Source of the DNA: Kingdonia uniflora
Taxonomy: Eukaryota; Streptophyta; Magnoliopsida; Ranunculales; Circaeasteraceae
Reading direction: 5' to 3'
Length of the DNA: 64,000 bases
Assembly: GCA_014058105.1 (NCBI GenBank)
Contig: JACGCM010000012.1
Location: 1,178,001 to 1,242,000, forward strand
Positions 22,414 through 35,964 of the stretch are shown here, one piece after another; position 1 is the stretch's first letter; the number at the start of each line of letters is the position of its first letter. Below the pieces are notes generated by a model, which was given only the letters and a program-made list of their open reading frames with translations, was not told the DNA's origin and ran no database searches. Position numbers and translations under genes: made by a program.

Positions 22414-24607
22414 TCAAAAATGATAGAATCTAGCCCCCCGACTCTGCGATGCAGTAAACAAAGAAATTGATAAACTATTTTGGGTAGGATTTATTCGGGA
22501 AGCAAAATATCCGAAGTGGGTTTCTAATATCGTAGCGGTACCGAAGAAAAATGGCAAAATTAAGGTTTGTGTTGAGATCACAGAACCCAACAAGTTCACA
22601 CTTAAAGACAGTTTTCCGCTACCACTAATTCTACAACTTCTCGACTCAGTCGCAGGACACGAACTTCTTTCTATGATGGATGCAGCTTCTGGTTATAACC
22701 AGGTTCCACTCACCGAAAAAGATTAAGAAAAAACAACCTTCGTCACCGATAGAGGTCTTTACTGTTACACGGTAATGCCTTTCAGTTTAAAAAACACAAG
22801 CGCTACTTACCAAAGACTTGTGACTAAAGTGTTCAAAGATTATCTCGACACAATTATGGAAGTATACATCGATGATACAATCTGCAAAAGCCTAAAATGA
22901 GAAGACCGCTCCACTAACCTCCAAACCATTTTTGATATCCTTTGCAAGTACCAGATAAAACTTAACCCAGAGAAATGTCAACTCGGAGTCATATCTGGTA
23001 AATTCTTGGGACATCTGGTGAGCAAAAGAGGGATAGAAATCAATCCTGTATAAATCAAACTAGTCATGGCAATGCCATCCCCCCGAACAAAAAAAAGACG
23101 TTCAAAAATTCGTAGGTAAAATCCCTGCTCTTCACAGATTCATCTCAAAGTCATCTGATCGATGCAAACTCCTTTACCTTCTTCTTCATGGCAGCCCCAC
23201 TTCTCTTTCGAACAAACAGCAAAAGAAAGTCATTTGGACTCCTGATTGTGAGATGGCTTTCCAACAACAGAAAAATAGCTACTTGCCATGGTCTGTAGTT
23301 CTCAAAAACTTTATCCCTACTTTCAAGCTCATCCCATTAAAGTCATCACCAAGTATCCCCTCAAACTAGTACTCTCCAAAAAAGAAAAATCTCAAAGAAT
23401 CCAACAATGGTCTGTTTTCCTTGGAGAATACAATATTTCCTTCGAACCCCAAATATCAGTCAATGGACAAGCAGTGGCCGACTTTTTGGTAGACTTTCCC
23501 GTTGAAGACCCCGATTAGGAAGAACTCGAAGAAATCTTCACAGATGACTCAATAGCAGAACTAGATGCATGCTCCAAAAGCTTAGGTTAGAAACTTTTTA
23601 CAGACGGATCAGCAGGACCACAAGGATCGGGGATTGGCATCATCCTCGTCATGCCTTCCAATCATCGAATCGAAAAAGCTATCAAACTAAACTTCTATGC
23701 CACCAACAATGAGACCAAATATGAAGGAATCTTACACGGTCTCGATCTCGCACTTACTCTCAGAGCATAAGAATTAACAGTCTACGTTAACTCTTTGCTC
23801 GTGGAAAATCATTACAATAAAACTTTCAAAGCAACGGGAAAAATGGTTGATTATATAGCTCTGGTCGAAGAAAAGATACAGAGATTCAAACATACGATAA
23901 TTTCTTACTTACCCCAATAGGAAAATTGACATGCCGATGCGTTAGCTTGCAATACTGCAATGCTGGGAGACAATAAAAAAAGATCTTTAGAAATCGAAGT
24001 TATCAAACATTCTAGCCTCGATATACTATCAACACTCCAGATCACCATTGCTGAAGATGATGATCCTCACGACTGGAGAAGACCATTCTACGCATACCTC
24101 AACTCCAATATCCTCCCCAGTAACAAAGAAGAAGCTCAATCACTTCTGGCCAAGTGCCCCAGATTCACTGTCCAAGGTCACATCTTAAATCAAATCACAG
24201 GAGGGGGACCACTTATCGAATACATTTAGCAGAAACAAACCCAAATTAAAATCCAAGAACTTCACAAAGGTATCTGTGGAGCACATGTTTCAATAAGATC
24301 GTTAGCCCAACGCGCTTTTACACAAGGGTTGTATTGGCCCAAGATGAGACAGGGTTGTGAAGACTTCGTTAGAAAATGCTACAAATGCCAAATCCATGCC
24401 CAAGACATCAAAAGCCCAGTCTTAGACTTGCATATCAACAATGTTCTTTGGCCATTCAAACGATGGGGAATCGACATCATTGGACCTTGTCATCCATCAT
24501 TGGGAAACCAAAGGTTTGTCCTGGTCACCAGTGATTACATCACAAAATGGGTTGAAGCAGTTCCTCTCTACCATATTGATGAAAACGAAGTAATCAAGTT
24601 CCTTTAG
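22414..24607 (+). pseudogene. Element A pol: RT, RNase H, second RNase H, integrase start
   Basis: RT blocks include VGFIREAKYPKWVSNIV, KVCVEITEPNK, LLSMMDAASGYNQVPL and YIDDTICKSLK (catalytic Y-x-DD). The first RNase H is reduced, ending near PYFQAHPIKVITKYPL. A second, archaeal-type RNase H (about 23590-23960) has FTDGSAGPQGSGIG, NNETKYEGIL and HADALA. Its third acidic site reads VNSLLV instead of the usual DSQLV-type. Integrase begins with H/C zinc ligands (HKGICGAH, CYKCQIH) and DIIGPC, then stops at TAG 24605. Element B is inserted five bases after this stop. About ten stops make it dead. Confidence 0.8.
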
Positions 24608-24612
24608 GAGCT

Positions 24613-25715
24613 TGATTATAAACCGACGTCTTAAAAGACCCACAAGTGCACGGTGTACCGTTAAGTACAAGGGTAAGCGGGGTCGTATCCCTAAAGACTT
24701 GTGGTGCAAATTATACTTCGAGCTACTAGTTTTATCCAATAACAACGAGTTTGTGTAGGTTTTGAAATAAAATAAAGAACGAAACAAATTACAAGATAAA
24801 TTAGAGTGGAAATCAAGACATCGATTCCACTCTACCATTTTTAACCGTTAGATAGCATAAATAATTAAAGTAAATTATGAGTTCCCGTATCGCATATCAT
24901 TGGTCGGGCATATGCAATACATCAAAAGATACAAGAGATTTAGTAATTGGGAACTACCCATAAACTAACTTACTCAACCATGGTACGGTTGATAAGTATG
25001 GATTATGTTCTCTTCTCCATGTTCCTAACCTATCTTGTTATGGTCCAACAAGATGGTTACAGAGATTCATTATTCTTCCTAATCCTAGCTATGGTCAAGC
25101 ATAGGACGAAGAAATACGAATATGCAATATTTCGGGATAAAGAGAAAGTAATTACTCTAACTAAGCTACACAATCTACACTGAGGCTACATTGGGTGGAG
25201 CTTCCTCGAGCCTTGGCTAAGAAGATTACCTACTCATCCCTTTGATCATTGCCATACTACTATTACTATGATAAAATTAAAAGACAAGAACAAAAACTTT
25301 ATTGCTTATTGAACTTTGATTTACACTTTCCAAGATGCTCCCTCATGGGTGAGATTCCCCTCCTATTTATAGAGTATAGGAAGGGTTTACAAAATATTAC
25401 CATTAATATAAAATCCCCTAAACAATGCCTAAAATCATGCATGTATATTACAACTTATGAGAATAATATTTATATCTAATTCTATTCAATGGGCTTCCAT
25501 GCATGGGCATTTGGTTGACAACTTCAAATAAGAATCATTGTTGGAGTGCATCACCCTTGTTCTTCGTTAAAAACTGGAATAATGAACGACTTGTTTATCA
25601 TGTGACCGATTTCTGTAAATACAAACAAAAATACTATTAGTGTCACATTTATTTAATAAATAACTAGGTAGATATAAATTTAGGAGTTGTACATGTAAAT
25701 ATTACGTGTCTATCA
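24613..25715 (-). mobile_element. Element B 3' LTR
   Basis: Read on minus it starts TGATAGACACG and ends GGTTTATAATCA, about 1.1 kb. It matches 34104-35215. On minus it is preceded by the polypurine tract AAGTTCGGGGGTATT. Confidence 0.88.
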
Positions 25716-27141
25716 AATACCCCCGAACTTATATTTTACTAGTCCTCTAGCAAAAGTAAACAAAAACCATTTTTATATGTCACGCCGTTACATTTAGGGT
25801 ATGCAACAAGCCGTTAAACCCTCAGGTTTAGCCTGGTGGACGAGTGTTGTCTCGTGAGGGTTTGCAGTGACTATACCCACAAAAGTCAATAATAACATTT
25901 TAAATAATTATAGAATACACATGACTCATTTCCTGTGAACTTAACCTTACTTAGTTGTGACAAAAATATACCAATAAAAAAAATCCTTAAACTTGTTATT
26001 CTCCCAAGTATATCAAAGAATATTTTAAGCTTATCCGAAACTAGAGGTACTACCTCAAGATTATAAAGAGATTCAAGTATTTTGCTTTAGCTATATTTGA
26101 GTGTACAATGAAAATAGTTTTATCGCCTAATACGTTGTCTAGAATAATTTACTCAATTTTTGGTAGTCTAGTTCTCACAGGAATAAATTCAACGGTCAGT
26201 TCGACAAGTGCCTTAGTCAATTTATCTTCCTAGAATTTTACTTTTTTCTTTTGTTTTGTAAGCCTTTTCTTTTGAGTACTTTCTTTCTTAGTGAAGCCTC
26301 CGTAACAAGGAGTTTTCGATCAACAATCCCTGCCAGTTAGCAAAGGTTGTCGGGGTGTAGTTCCCCATCATGACCTAGACTCAGGATTCTCACAAGTAAC
26401 ATTATCTTATGCTCCTTTCACATAGTTCATGGTCAAACTCGAGAATGGTGATAATTTTTCCTCTTTCAATTCTTAATCATGCAAGTAGCCTTGCAGCGTG
26501 AAAGTTTTTAGAACACATTTGGCTTTTTTTATTTTTTATTCTTAGGAATGAACTTATTTTTAGGCAGTTGTCTCCCTTGTAGCAAACTATTCGTAACATA
26601 AATGTTAAATTTTCCTTATACTGAGCAAAAATCTATTGAAGGTATAAATTGCAAAACTACAGTGAAGTGCACGTTTCCAAAATATGTCAAGTTAACTTGA
26701 ATTTGTCGCTAATAAAAAGATAGTACATCTAGCTTAAGATATTCTAAAATATTCTAGTGTATACTTAGTATAATTTCAAAATTTAGGTTTTTTCATAATA
26801 TTTATGTCAAGTTAAAATTAGTTTAAGTGTTTGAAAATTCGTCAAAAATATATCATAAATTATCAAAGTGTCATTATTTCACTTTTCTTCAAAAAGCATA
26901 TCAAGAAATTATTTTCTACCCCCAAACTTAAATCAAACATTGCCCTCAATGCTGGAGAATAAGAAAATAAATGGAAGAGAAAACTAAAATGTCTCACCTG
27001 AATGTGTCAAGGGTTGCCTCCCAAGAAGTGCTAAGTTTACCGTCTTCAGCCAGACAAATATACCCCCATACTTAAATAATTTATAATGGTACTATAGGGG
27101 TACATAATATCAGTTTTGATATACTGGATCATTTAAAAATG
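25716..27141 (-). other. Element B non-coding stretch between integrase and 3' LTR
   Basis: The 1.4 kb is AT-rich with no open frame of note. Athila elements often carry an env-like ORF here; none is visible. The polypurine tract lies at its low-coordinate end, about 25716-25730. Confidence 0.5.
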
Positions 27142-28397
27142 TTATCTCTTCATCAAAAGTGAGGACTCTAAGTACAGTTTTAATCGTTGGCCATTGACTT
27201 TAAAAATATTTCCGTTCTTAGGATCCTCAACCTCTATGGCTCCATGAGGATAAACAGTTTGAACTACAAAAGGGTCGTACCAACGAGAATGTAATTTCCC
27301 AGGAAATAAATGTAGCAGTGAATTGTAAAGTAATACTTTCTGATTAGGCTCAAAAGTTTTGTGAACAATCGACTTATCATGAAAAGCTTTAGTTTGTTCC
27401 TTGTAAATTTTTGTATTTTCATAAGCCTCGCGAAGAAGTTCGTCAAGTTCAAAAATTTGAAGTTTTTTATATGATCCAGCTTTATCCATTTCAAAGTTGA
27501 AGGTCTTTGTAGCCCAGAGGGTCTTGTGTTCCAATTTCACAGGTAAGTGGCAAGCCTTCCCAAAGACAAGTCTATAGGGTGACATACCAATCGGGGTTTT
27601 ATAAGCTGTTCGATATGCCCATAGGGCATCATCAAGACGATCAGACCAATCTTTACGATCGGTTCGAACAGTTTTTTCTAAAATTCTTTTGATCTCCCGA
27701 TTGGATACTTCGACTTGATCACTTGTTTGTGGATGATAAGGTGTAACAACTTTATGAGTGATGGAGTAAGTTTTCAAAAGATTTTGAAAGACACTGTTAC
27801 AAAATGTTTACCACCATCAATAATAATTGCCTGAGGCGTGCCAAAACGTTTAAAAATGGTTTTTAAATTTTTTACCACGGGCTTATGGTCATTCGTTTGA
27901 CATGACACCACCTCAACCCATTTAGAAACATAATCGACTGCAACTAGAGTGTAAAGGTAACCGCGAGAAGAAGTAAATGGGCCCATAAAGTCAATTCCCC
28001 AAACATCAAATAGTTTAACAATAAGGATGTTGCTCAAGGGCATCATGTTTCGATGAGAAATATTCCCGGTCCTCTAGCACCTATCACATTTAGAACAAAA
28101 GGTATGTGCGTCACGAAAAATGGTAGGCTAATAAAGACCAGATTGATGGACTTTTTCAGAAGTTTTCTTGGTCTCAAAATGTCCTCCGCAAGCTAAGGTA
28201 TGGTAAAATGCGAGTATACTATGGAACTCATCATTTGGGATGCATATCCTAATCAATTTGTCGGAACAAAACTTATAAAGATAAGGATCGTCCCAACTAA
28301 AACGTCTAACCTCGTGCAAGAATTTGGTTCTATCTTGTTTTGACCAATGGGCAGGTAATCGTGCGTAGCAAGATAATTGACAATATCGGCGTACCAA
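27142..28397 (-). pseudogene. Element B integrase
   Basis: On minus, 28397-28128 holds RNase H-end and zinc-finger sequence (FYHTLACGGHFETKKT). The segment 28046-27774 has the core with WGIDFMGPF and IIIDGGKHF (the usual DGG/DNG-type second Asp). The segment 27777-27142 continues [20 protein letters not shown] (catalytic Glu), [20 protein letters not shown] and [12 protein letters not shown], all typical of Athila integrases. Frames shift twice and stops occur, so it is inactive. Confidence 0.82.
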
Positions 28398-28660
28398 GGC
28401 AGTTGTGAGACAACCATGAGCTACTCATCAAGAAATATCTATAAGATAGGGAGAAAATCTTCAGCACCCTCAGTGAGAATTTGAGATAGATGATCCGCAA
28501 CCATATTCTCGATACCTTTCTTATCTCGAATTTTGATATCAAATTCTTATAACAAAATAATCCATCTGATTAACCGAAGCTTGGCGTCTTTTTTAGATAG
28601 TAAATACTTTAAGGCCGCATGGTCGGTGTAAATAATGATTTTGGATCCAACAAGGTATGA

Positions 28661-30633
28661 TCAAAATTTCTCCAAGGCAAACACAATGGCTAATAACTCT
28701 TTCTCCGTGGTAGAGTAATTTAACTGTGCGTCATTGAGCGTGCGACTAGCATAGTAAATAACATGAGGTTTATTATCTACTATTTGCCCTAAAATTGCTC
28801 CAACAACGTAATCAGAAGCATCGCACATGAGCTCGAAGGGAAGTTTCAATTGAGAGGTTTGATGATAGGGGCTAAAGTTAATAAAAGTTTGAGCTTCTCA
28901 AAAGCTCCTAAACATGTATCATCAAAGTTGAAATCAGTGTCCTTAGCAAATAAATTGCACAAGGGTTGGGAAATTTAACTAAAATCTTTGATGAACCGGC
29001 GATAAAACCCAGCACGCCCCAAAAATGATCGAATGGCCTTAACCGTCCGGGGTGGAGGTAAAGAGGAGATAATGTCAATCTTGGCCGTACCGACTTCAAT
29101 CTTTTTGTTGGAGATAATGTGTCCAAGAACTATCCCTTGTGTCACCATGAAGTGACACTTTTCCCAGTTTAACACCAAATAGGTTTGTGTACATCGTTCT
29201 AGCACGAGCTCTAAATGGTGTAAACATTCGTCAAAAAATGATCCAAACACTGAAAAATCATCCATAAAGATTTCAAGAAATTTATCAACCATATCTGAAA
29301 ATATGCTCATCATACAATACTGGAATGTAGCGGGTGCATTGCACAACCCAAATGGCATACGTCGATAAGCATATGTCCCGTAGGGCCACGTGAATATTGT
29401 CTTCTCCAGATCTTCTGGGCCTATGGAGATCTAATTGTATCCAGACTAACCGTCAAGAAAATGGTAATGTCTTTTTCCGGCTAAGCGTTCAAGCATTTGA
29501 TCAATAAAAGGAAGAGGAAAATTATCTTTCCTTGTGACCATGTTTAATTTCCTGTAGTCGATAGATACACGTCACCCAATGGTCATGCGGGTGGGGATTA
29601 GGTCATTATTCTCATTCTCAACTACAGTAATCCCTGATTTCTTAGGTACAACCTGAACAGGACTGACCCACTTACTATCCGAAATGGGGCATATGATACC
29701 CGAGTCCAAAAGTTTGAGAACTTCCTTCTTCACCACCTCCATCATAGTGGGATTCAACCTCCGTTGCATCTCGCGAGAATTTTTAGCACCTTCCTCGAGA
29801 TTGATGCGATGCATGCAAACGGCCGGGCTAATCCCCTTCAAGTTTTCTATAGACCACCCTAGGGTTGATTTGTGTCTTTCAATGACACCCAACAATCTAC
29901 TTTCTTGGTCAATATTGAGGTTGGAAGCTATGATCACAGGCAGAGTGTTAGAATCACCTAAGAAATCATTCTTCAAAGTCTTAGGTAATGGCTTGAGGTC
30001 TAACTTGGGTGTATTAACAATAGATGGAATAGGCAAAGTAGTGGACGGTTTCAGAGGTTCAACATGAGGTCTCCATTTAGACTTGCTAAAAATAGGTATT
30101 GAGTCGAGTAGAGCATTAAGCTCTTCAATAATCAGATTTTCATCAAAGTCTTTACCAAAGTTCACGAAACATGATTCTAAGTGGTCCTCAAAAAATAATT
30201 TAGGGAACGAGTTGTAAGCTAGGGAGTCAATCATATTCAGCTCAGCCATGTCATTAGAATGAGGGACTTGAGTATTATTGTTAAAAACATTGAGCTTGAT
30301 CTTCATGTCTCCCATTGATAGTTGTAAGACTCCATTAAAGTAATTAATAATGGCATGAGCAGTCGTAAGGAAAGGGCAACCCAATATGATGGGAATCTCA
30401 CAGCTAGGATTTTTTACATCTTCAGTGTCCAAAACAACAAAGTCCACTAGAAAAATAAGAGTATCAACCTTGATCAGAATATCCTCAAGGATACCACATG
30501 GGTATCGTATTGACCTGTCAGCCAATTGAAGTGTCATTCGGGTAGGTTCGAGTTCTCCAAGTCCTAATTCCTGATAGGCCGAGTAAGGTAAGACATTCAC
30601 ACTAACCCCAAGGTCGAGTAATGCCCTATCCAC
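28661..30633 (-). pseudogene. Element B protease, RT and RNase H
   Basis: Protease: ALLDLGVSVNVLPYSAYQEL, with DLG for DTG as is usual in Athila-type elements, and IILGCPFLTTA. RT: CPISDSKWVSPVQVVPKKSG, MPFGLCNAPATFQ and FMDDFSVFG (catalytic DD), then AIRSFLGRAGFYRRFIKDFS. RNase H: PFELMCDASDYVVGAILGQ, YYASRTLNDAQLNYSTTEKE. Stops and a frameshift near 29560-29370 break it. Confidence 0.82.
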
Positions 30634-30867
30634 TTGTGATCTTCAATTTTACAAGGGATGGTTGGGCTTCCAGGATCTTGAAGCTTAGGAGGGGTTAATG
30701 TCTCAATCAAGAAGACTTTGTTGTGCACATTGATTTTCATTTTCCTAGTACACGCATCCTTAAGGAATTTGGCATGTGCAGGGATAAGCATGATGACATC
30801 GAGTACTGGAATATTTATATGAACTTGCTTAAATGTATCCAATATCTCGTCAAATTGAATCCCTTTA

Positions 30868-32539
30868 TTAGCCGAAGAAGGTATTGTGGATAAGGCACCT
30901 TTGGCTCAAAATGTGCCTTTTGTAGGGAAATAGAGGAGGTAGGCAACTCCTTAGATTTATTAGAAGGTTCACTGTACTGACCTCATCCTCAATAGCAACG
31001 GGTGTTGGCTCAACCCTAGGCATTTCAACTCGGTTATCAACCTGTCTACCACTTCGTAGAGTTGTAATGGCATTAACCTGTTTTAGGGTTGAGCTAAAAT
31101 CAAACCCCGGTGGTCTTTTCGGATTAGATACAAGTTGGCTAGGTAGCGTACCTGGTAGTTTCTCATGCAATGCATTTGCCAATTGTCCTATCTGAGTCTC
31201 GAGATTAGAGATAGATTGGGATGTAGAATTCTGATTCACCAAAGTCTGTTGTTGAAATTACATTATTTGTTGCTGAAATTGCAACACTTGTTTTTGGTTT
31301 TCCATTGATTGTTGGATAAAGAGAGCAAGGGTATCTTCCAAAATGGTTTGGGTGGAGCGGGTGGGAACTGTTTGGATGACTGAAAGGATTGCTGAGATAC
31401 CTGAGGATAAGATTGAGAGAAGGGATTCCTAGGCAAATTATGACATGAGGTTTGTGGCTCTCCAAAACCTGAACTGGGTTGGTTGTTCTTCCACAAAAAA
31501 TTTGGGTGGTTCTGCCAAGTTGGCTTGTACGGGTCAAAGGGCCTCTTGTAGGTATTATTCAAAGCATTCACTTTCTCTTGATTGTCATTCATTTCATTGA
31601 ACATGGGGCACATTTGAGTCACATGGGTTACATCATAACAAACGGTGCAACCCTGTTGCTGAACCTGGTTCACACTACCCTTAGATTGATTCGTAGCCAT
31701 AGCCTCGATTTTTCGGGTAAGAGTATCTAATTGGGCTTTGATGACCGTTCCCTCACTCACTTCATATAAGCCACCTTTCTTGGTTGTACGAATATTTCTA
31801 TGTAGATCAAAATCCCACTGCTGAGAATTCTCAGCCAATGTCTCAAACTCCTCATAAGCTCTATCAGGTTCAAGGTCCTAGAATTTGCCACTATGCATGG
31901 ATTCTATCCTATAACAATTCTCAGAAGTTATTCCACGAAAGAAGATCTGGACTAGATGTTGCTTCTCAAAACCATGATGGGGATATTGTGAAAGAAGATC
32001 TTTATATTTCTCTCATGCCTCGAAAAATATTTCACTTACATTTTGAACTAATTCAACAACTACATTTCTAAGAGCGAGGGTTTTTCCAATAGAAAACCAT
32101 TTGATTTTAAACTTGGTCTCCATTTGATCCCATGAATTGATAGATGTTGGTGTCAATGACTCGCCTTGTCTTTTAGTGAGAATGGGAATAAACGAAGGCA
32201 GACGGAATCCTCAGTAAAATATTGGTATTTTGAGAGAGCACATATTTTCTTAAACTCGTAGACGTGCTTATAAGGGCTCACAGAATCAAGTCCACGAAAA
32301 ATAGGTAACATTTGGATCACACTAGGCTTGATTTTATAATAGTTTATCGTGACAACTGGTAATACAATACATGAAGGTATATCACTCACCACTGGGGTCC
32401 AATAGTCCCTAAGAGATTTAGCGACAGCCATGATTGGGGGTTCGACTTCTAGCTCGACAATAAGTTTAATTGGGTCAGCTCTAGATGAATTACCCTCCTC
32501 CGAAATTGGAAAAACTCGAGATGGATCACTTTCCTCCAA
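30868..32539 (-). pseudogene. Element B gag
   Basis: Frames at 32539-32153 (LRDYWTPVVSDIPSCIVLP, MLPIFRGLDSVSPYKHVYEF, LRLFPFSLKDKA) and 31838-31263 match Athila/Tat gag. A CCHC zinc knuckle (CTVCYDVTHVTQMC, C-x2-C-x4-H-x4-C) lies at about 31620-31665. Low-complexity Pro/Gln/Asn sequence follows, and 31242-30868 carries IGQLANALHEKLPGTLPS, a conserved gag-protease linker block. Stops divide the three parts. Confidence 0.78.
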
Positions 32540-34075
32540 AACTGGGGCTCCTAAGTCCTCTATTATATTAACTGGACGAGGTGGTCGCCCTCACCGCTTA
32601 GGCTGAGATGGTGGCTCGTAAATGGGCAAAGGCTTCGGTAAGCTTCCTAAACGTTTTCCTCCACGTGTCCAATTGATCATGCACAACTAATAATCAATAA
32701 AATTTGGCACCCAGTGCTGTAAACAATCAATCAAACCAAAATTCTAGCACATCAACGTTTTTTAAAAGTAATAATTAGGTCTTCCTTATATTCTTCTATG
32801 TTGAAAATGGGTACGATGGCAAAAGGCTTTGGTTCCTATACTCCTCTGCGTTACTATACTAGTACCAGCTTAAAGTAGATGTTCAGTCCTCACGCCCGAG
32901 CGAGTCGCCTTATCGTACGTCGACACTCGGAACGGTGACGTCGCAAACCTACAACTAGTATTTCGTGGCACTAGGCTGGGGCCGTATTCTACGAACCCAT
33001 ATTTGTACTCCGGTCCGGTACACCTATCCGTTGGGTGATGAAATCCCGCAAGAATCTTGCTACTCTTTTTTATTAATAGTAATTCTGAGGTTCGGGATGT
33101 TCAATTTTCGTGTGATGCGAATTTCTTCGTATCCCTAATGGCTGGTTCTACTTGTTGGAGAGCTTTTTGGGTGATGAAATCCTGCAAGTCTCTAACAGTT
33201 TTTACCTTTACTAATGTTGAAATGAAAAAGAATATTAAACACAACAATAAGTCAATCCAACCACAGTAAATTTTTTATTAGAGCAGCGTGTATTTGTACA
33301 GTCCACACGACTTTATATGTCCTAGTGTCGGGGCGGAGCGGATATATACCCCTTCTAGATGTCAAGTTTTAAGAAGTACCAACCTACGGGAAGTGTTTTC
33401 CGGTGTAGCTGTGGCCGCCCCTTCACTTAGGGGGCGAAAGAAGAAAGTACCCCTTCACTTAGGGAGAACAAGAAGGATGGATTTGATGATGCGTATTCTC
33501 CGTCTCGTTTCCAAATTTGTGACTATCCTACAAAACAAGAGAAAAAGGATTAGTAAACTTGCGACAACAATATTAATTCAATTTCAAAGTTTATTGTAGT
33601 CTATGATGTCCTAATTTTCAAATGCGCATATCTTTCAGCTCGGTTGAGAGAGAACATTAAATAATATCAATTTGGAAAGATAATTCAGAAAGGAAAGACA
33701 TTCAAGAAAGAAATTTTATAGAATTTAGCTTCCCTACCGCTCAAAACAAGTGATTAATGAACACGGCATCCTTTACAGAGACTATTTTTTCCTATTTTTC
33801 AAAAGGTTGTAACTCATAAACGACTAAACAGAAAAATATGATCTATAACAATTCCGAAAGTGATTTGAATTATCTAAAACTTTAGTAAAAAATGTATTTC
33901 CCAACTGTGAAGTATAGATGATCAAAAATGGTGAATATTCAGGGACAGACTTCACAGCTACTGTAGCGCCAAGAGAGTTTGAGCCAATCACTCAATCACT
34001 TTATTTCCGGATCCAAAAAAAAAAAAAAATTGGCTTAAAATAAAACAGCTCAAAAATAAAACCCAACTTTGCAAG
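32540..34075 (-). other. Element B 5' untranslated leader
   Basis: The 1.5 kb between primer site and gag has no credible ORF. Its edge near the primer site has an A13 run at about 34017-34029. Confidence 0.45.
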
Positions 34076-34093
34076 TTCCCGGCAACGGCGCCA
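34076..34093 (-). other. Element B primer binding site (tRNA-Asp type)
   Basis: The minus strand reads TGGCGCCGTTGCCGGGAA, complementary to a plant tRNA-Asp 3' end, about 10 bases after the LTR. This is the usual Athila primer site. Confidence 0.85.
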
Positions 34094-34103
34094 AAAACTT
34101 GAG

Positions 34104-35215
34104 CGATTATAAACCGACGTCTTAAAAGACCCACAAATGCACGGTGTACCGTTAAGTACAAGGGTAAGCGAGGTCGTATCCCTAGAGACTTGTGGTGCGA
34201 ATTATATTTTGAGCTACTAGTTTTATCCAATAACAACGAGTTTGTGTAGGTTTTGAAATAAAATTAAGAACGAAACAAATTACAAGATAAATTGGAGTGG
34301 AAACCAAGACATCGATTCCACTCTACCCTTTTTAACCGTTAGATAGCATAAATAATTAAAGTAAATTACGAGTTCCTGTATCGCATATCCTTGGTCGGGC
34401 ATATGCAATACGTCAATAGATACAAGAGAATTAGTAATTGGGAACTACCCATAAACCAACTTACTCAACCATGGTACGGTTGATAAGTATGGATTATGTT
34501 CTCTTCTCCATGTTCCTAACCTATCTTGTTATGGTCCAACAAGATGGTTACAAAGATTCATTATTCCTCCTAATCCTAGCTATGGTCAAGCATAGGACGA
34601 AGGAATACGAATATGCAATATTCCAGGATAAAGATAAAGTAATTACTCTAACTAAGCTACACAATCTACAGTAAGACTACATTAGGTGGAGCTTCCTCTA
34701 GCCTTGGCTAAGAAGATTAGCTACTCATCCCTTTGATCATTTCCATACTACTATTACTACGATAAAATTAAAAGATAAGAACAAGAGAAGAACAAAAACT
34801 TTATTGCTTATTGAACTTTGATTTACACTCTCCAAGATGCTCCCTCATGGGTGAGATTCCTCTCCTATTTATAGAGTATAGGAAGGGTTTACAAAATATT
34901 ACCATTAATATAAAATCCCCTAAACAATGCCTAAAATCATGCATATATATTACAACTCATGAGTATAATATCTATATCTAATTCTATTCAATGGGCTTCC
35001 ATGCATGGGCCTTTGGTTGACAACTTCAAATAAGAATCATTGTTGGAGTGCATCACCCTTGTTCTTCGTTAAAAACTGAAAAATGTATTACTTGTTTATC
35101 ATGTGACCGATTTTTGTAAATATAAACAAATCACTATTAGTGTCACATTTATTTAATAAATGACTAGGTAGATATAAATTTAGGAGTTGTACACGTAAAT
35201 ATTACGTGTCTATCA
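34104..35215 (-). mobile_element. Element B 5' LTR
   Basis: Homologous to 24613-25715 over its whole length. On minus it starts TGATAGACACG; its last bases read TAATCG instead of TAATCA. Confidence 0.88.
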
Positions 35216-35913
35216 AGCACATTATCACCAGGTTTGGGTGTCCGTATATGATGCGCTCTGATAATGGCAAACAGTTCATCAGTGCCAAAGTACTTGTTTT
35301 CCTCCATTAATACAAAATCCAGCTCACAACATCCACACCATATTATCCTCAAGGCAATGGACAAGCCGAAGCCATAAACAAAAGTATCAAATCAGGTTTA
35401 CACAAGCGTCTTAACGACAAGAAAGGGCAATGGGTGGATGAATTGTTGAGTATTATCTGAGCCTACCGCACCATACCTCGAGTCTCAATAGGCTACACTC
35501 CATTCATGATGGCTTTTGGCACTGAAGCAGTCATACCTTCGGACCTCGATCTACCCAGTACTCGACAAAAAATTCCAGATGAAGATAATGAACTCGGTCT
35601 CCTTTGCAACCTCAATTGGATAGAGTATACTAGAGACAAGGCCATTGCAAATTAGGAACGATGCCATGATACATTAAAAAAAGCATACAACAAGAAAGTT
35701 CGGAAACAAAAATTTAGTATTAGAGACCTTGTCTTACGACGGATCCAAGATAGTACTCGGCCTAAAAATTCTAAAAAATTATCAGAAAACTAGGAAGGAC
35801 CGTACATTGTCAGTAACAAACCAGATAGTGGGACTTGTTGGCTGATGACTGAAGACAAAATACAACTTGAATATCCATGGAACACGGCTCAATTGAAACT
35901 GCTTTACAGATGA
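35216..35913 (+). pseudogene. Element A integrase, part after element B
   Basis: The sequence resumes with the integrase core: MMRSDNGKQF (second catalytic Asp), YYPQGNGQAEAINK (catalytic Glu), WVDELLSI, TPFMMAFGTEAVIP, and the terminus YPWNTAQLKLLYR followed by TGA at 35911. Elements D and A align across the B insertion without a gap. Three or more stops are present, for example at the end of the DELLSII motif. Confidence 0.82.
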
Positions 35914-35964
35914 GACATTTTAACCGTTTTGATCGATTCAAATAAACATCTTTTGTTATCAATT

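Larger units (their letters stand above)
24613..35215 (-). mobile_element. Athila-type Ty3/gypsy element B, minus strand
   Basis: Two LTRs of about 1.1 kb (24613-25715 and 34104-35215) bracket a minus-strand interior with a tRNA-Asp type primer site, gag, protease, RT, RNase H and integrase. The LTRs differ by roughly 4 percent over the first 390 bp by eye, so this is a fairly young insertion. The insertion split the element A integrase just after its codon for the shared TAG. The flanks share only AGC plus one changed base, so the target duplication is imperfect. Total length is 10.6 kb. Stops in every ORF make it non-autonomous. Confidence 0.88.

Noticed and set aside
25716..27141. env-like ORF of element B
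   Set aside because: No open frame, signal peptide or membrane segment was found; this stretch is only non-coding.
24608..35220. Clean 5-bp target duplication for element B
   Set aside because: The flanks share only AGC plus one differing base; a perfect duplication cannot be claimed.
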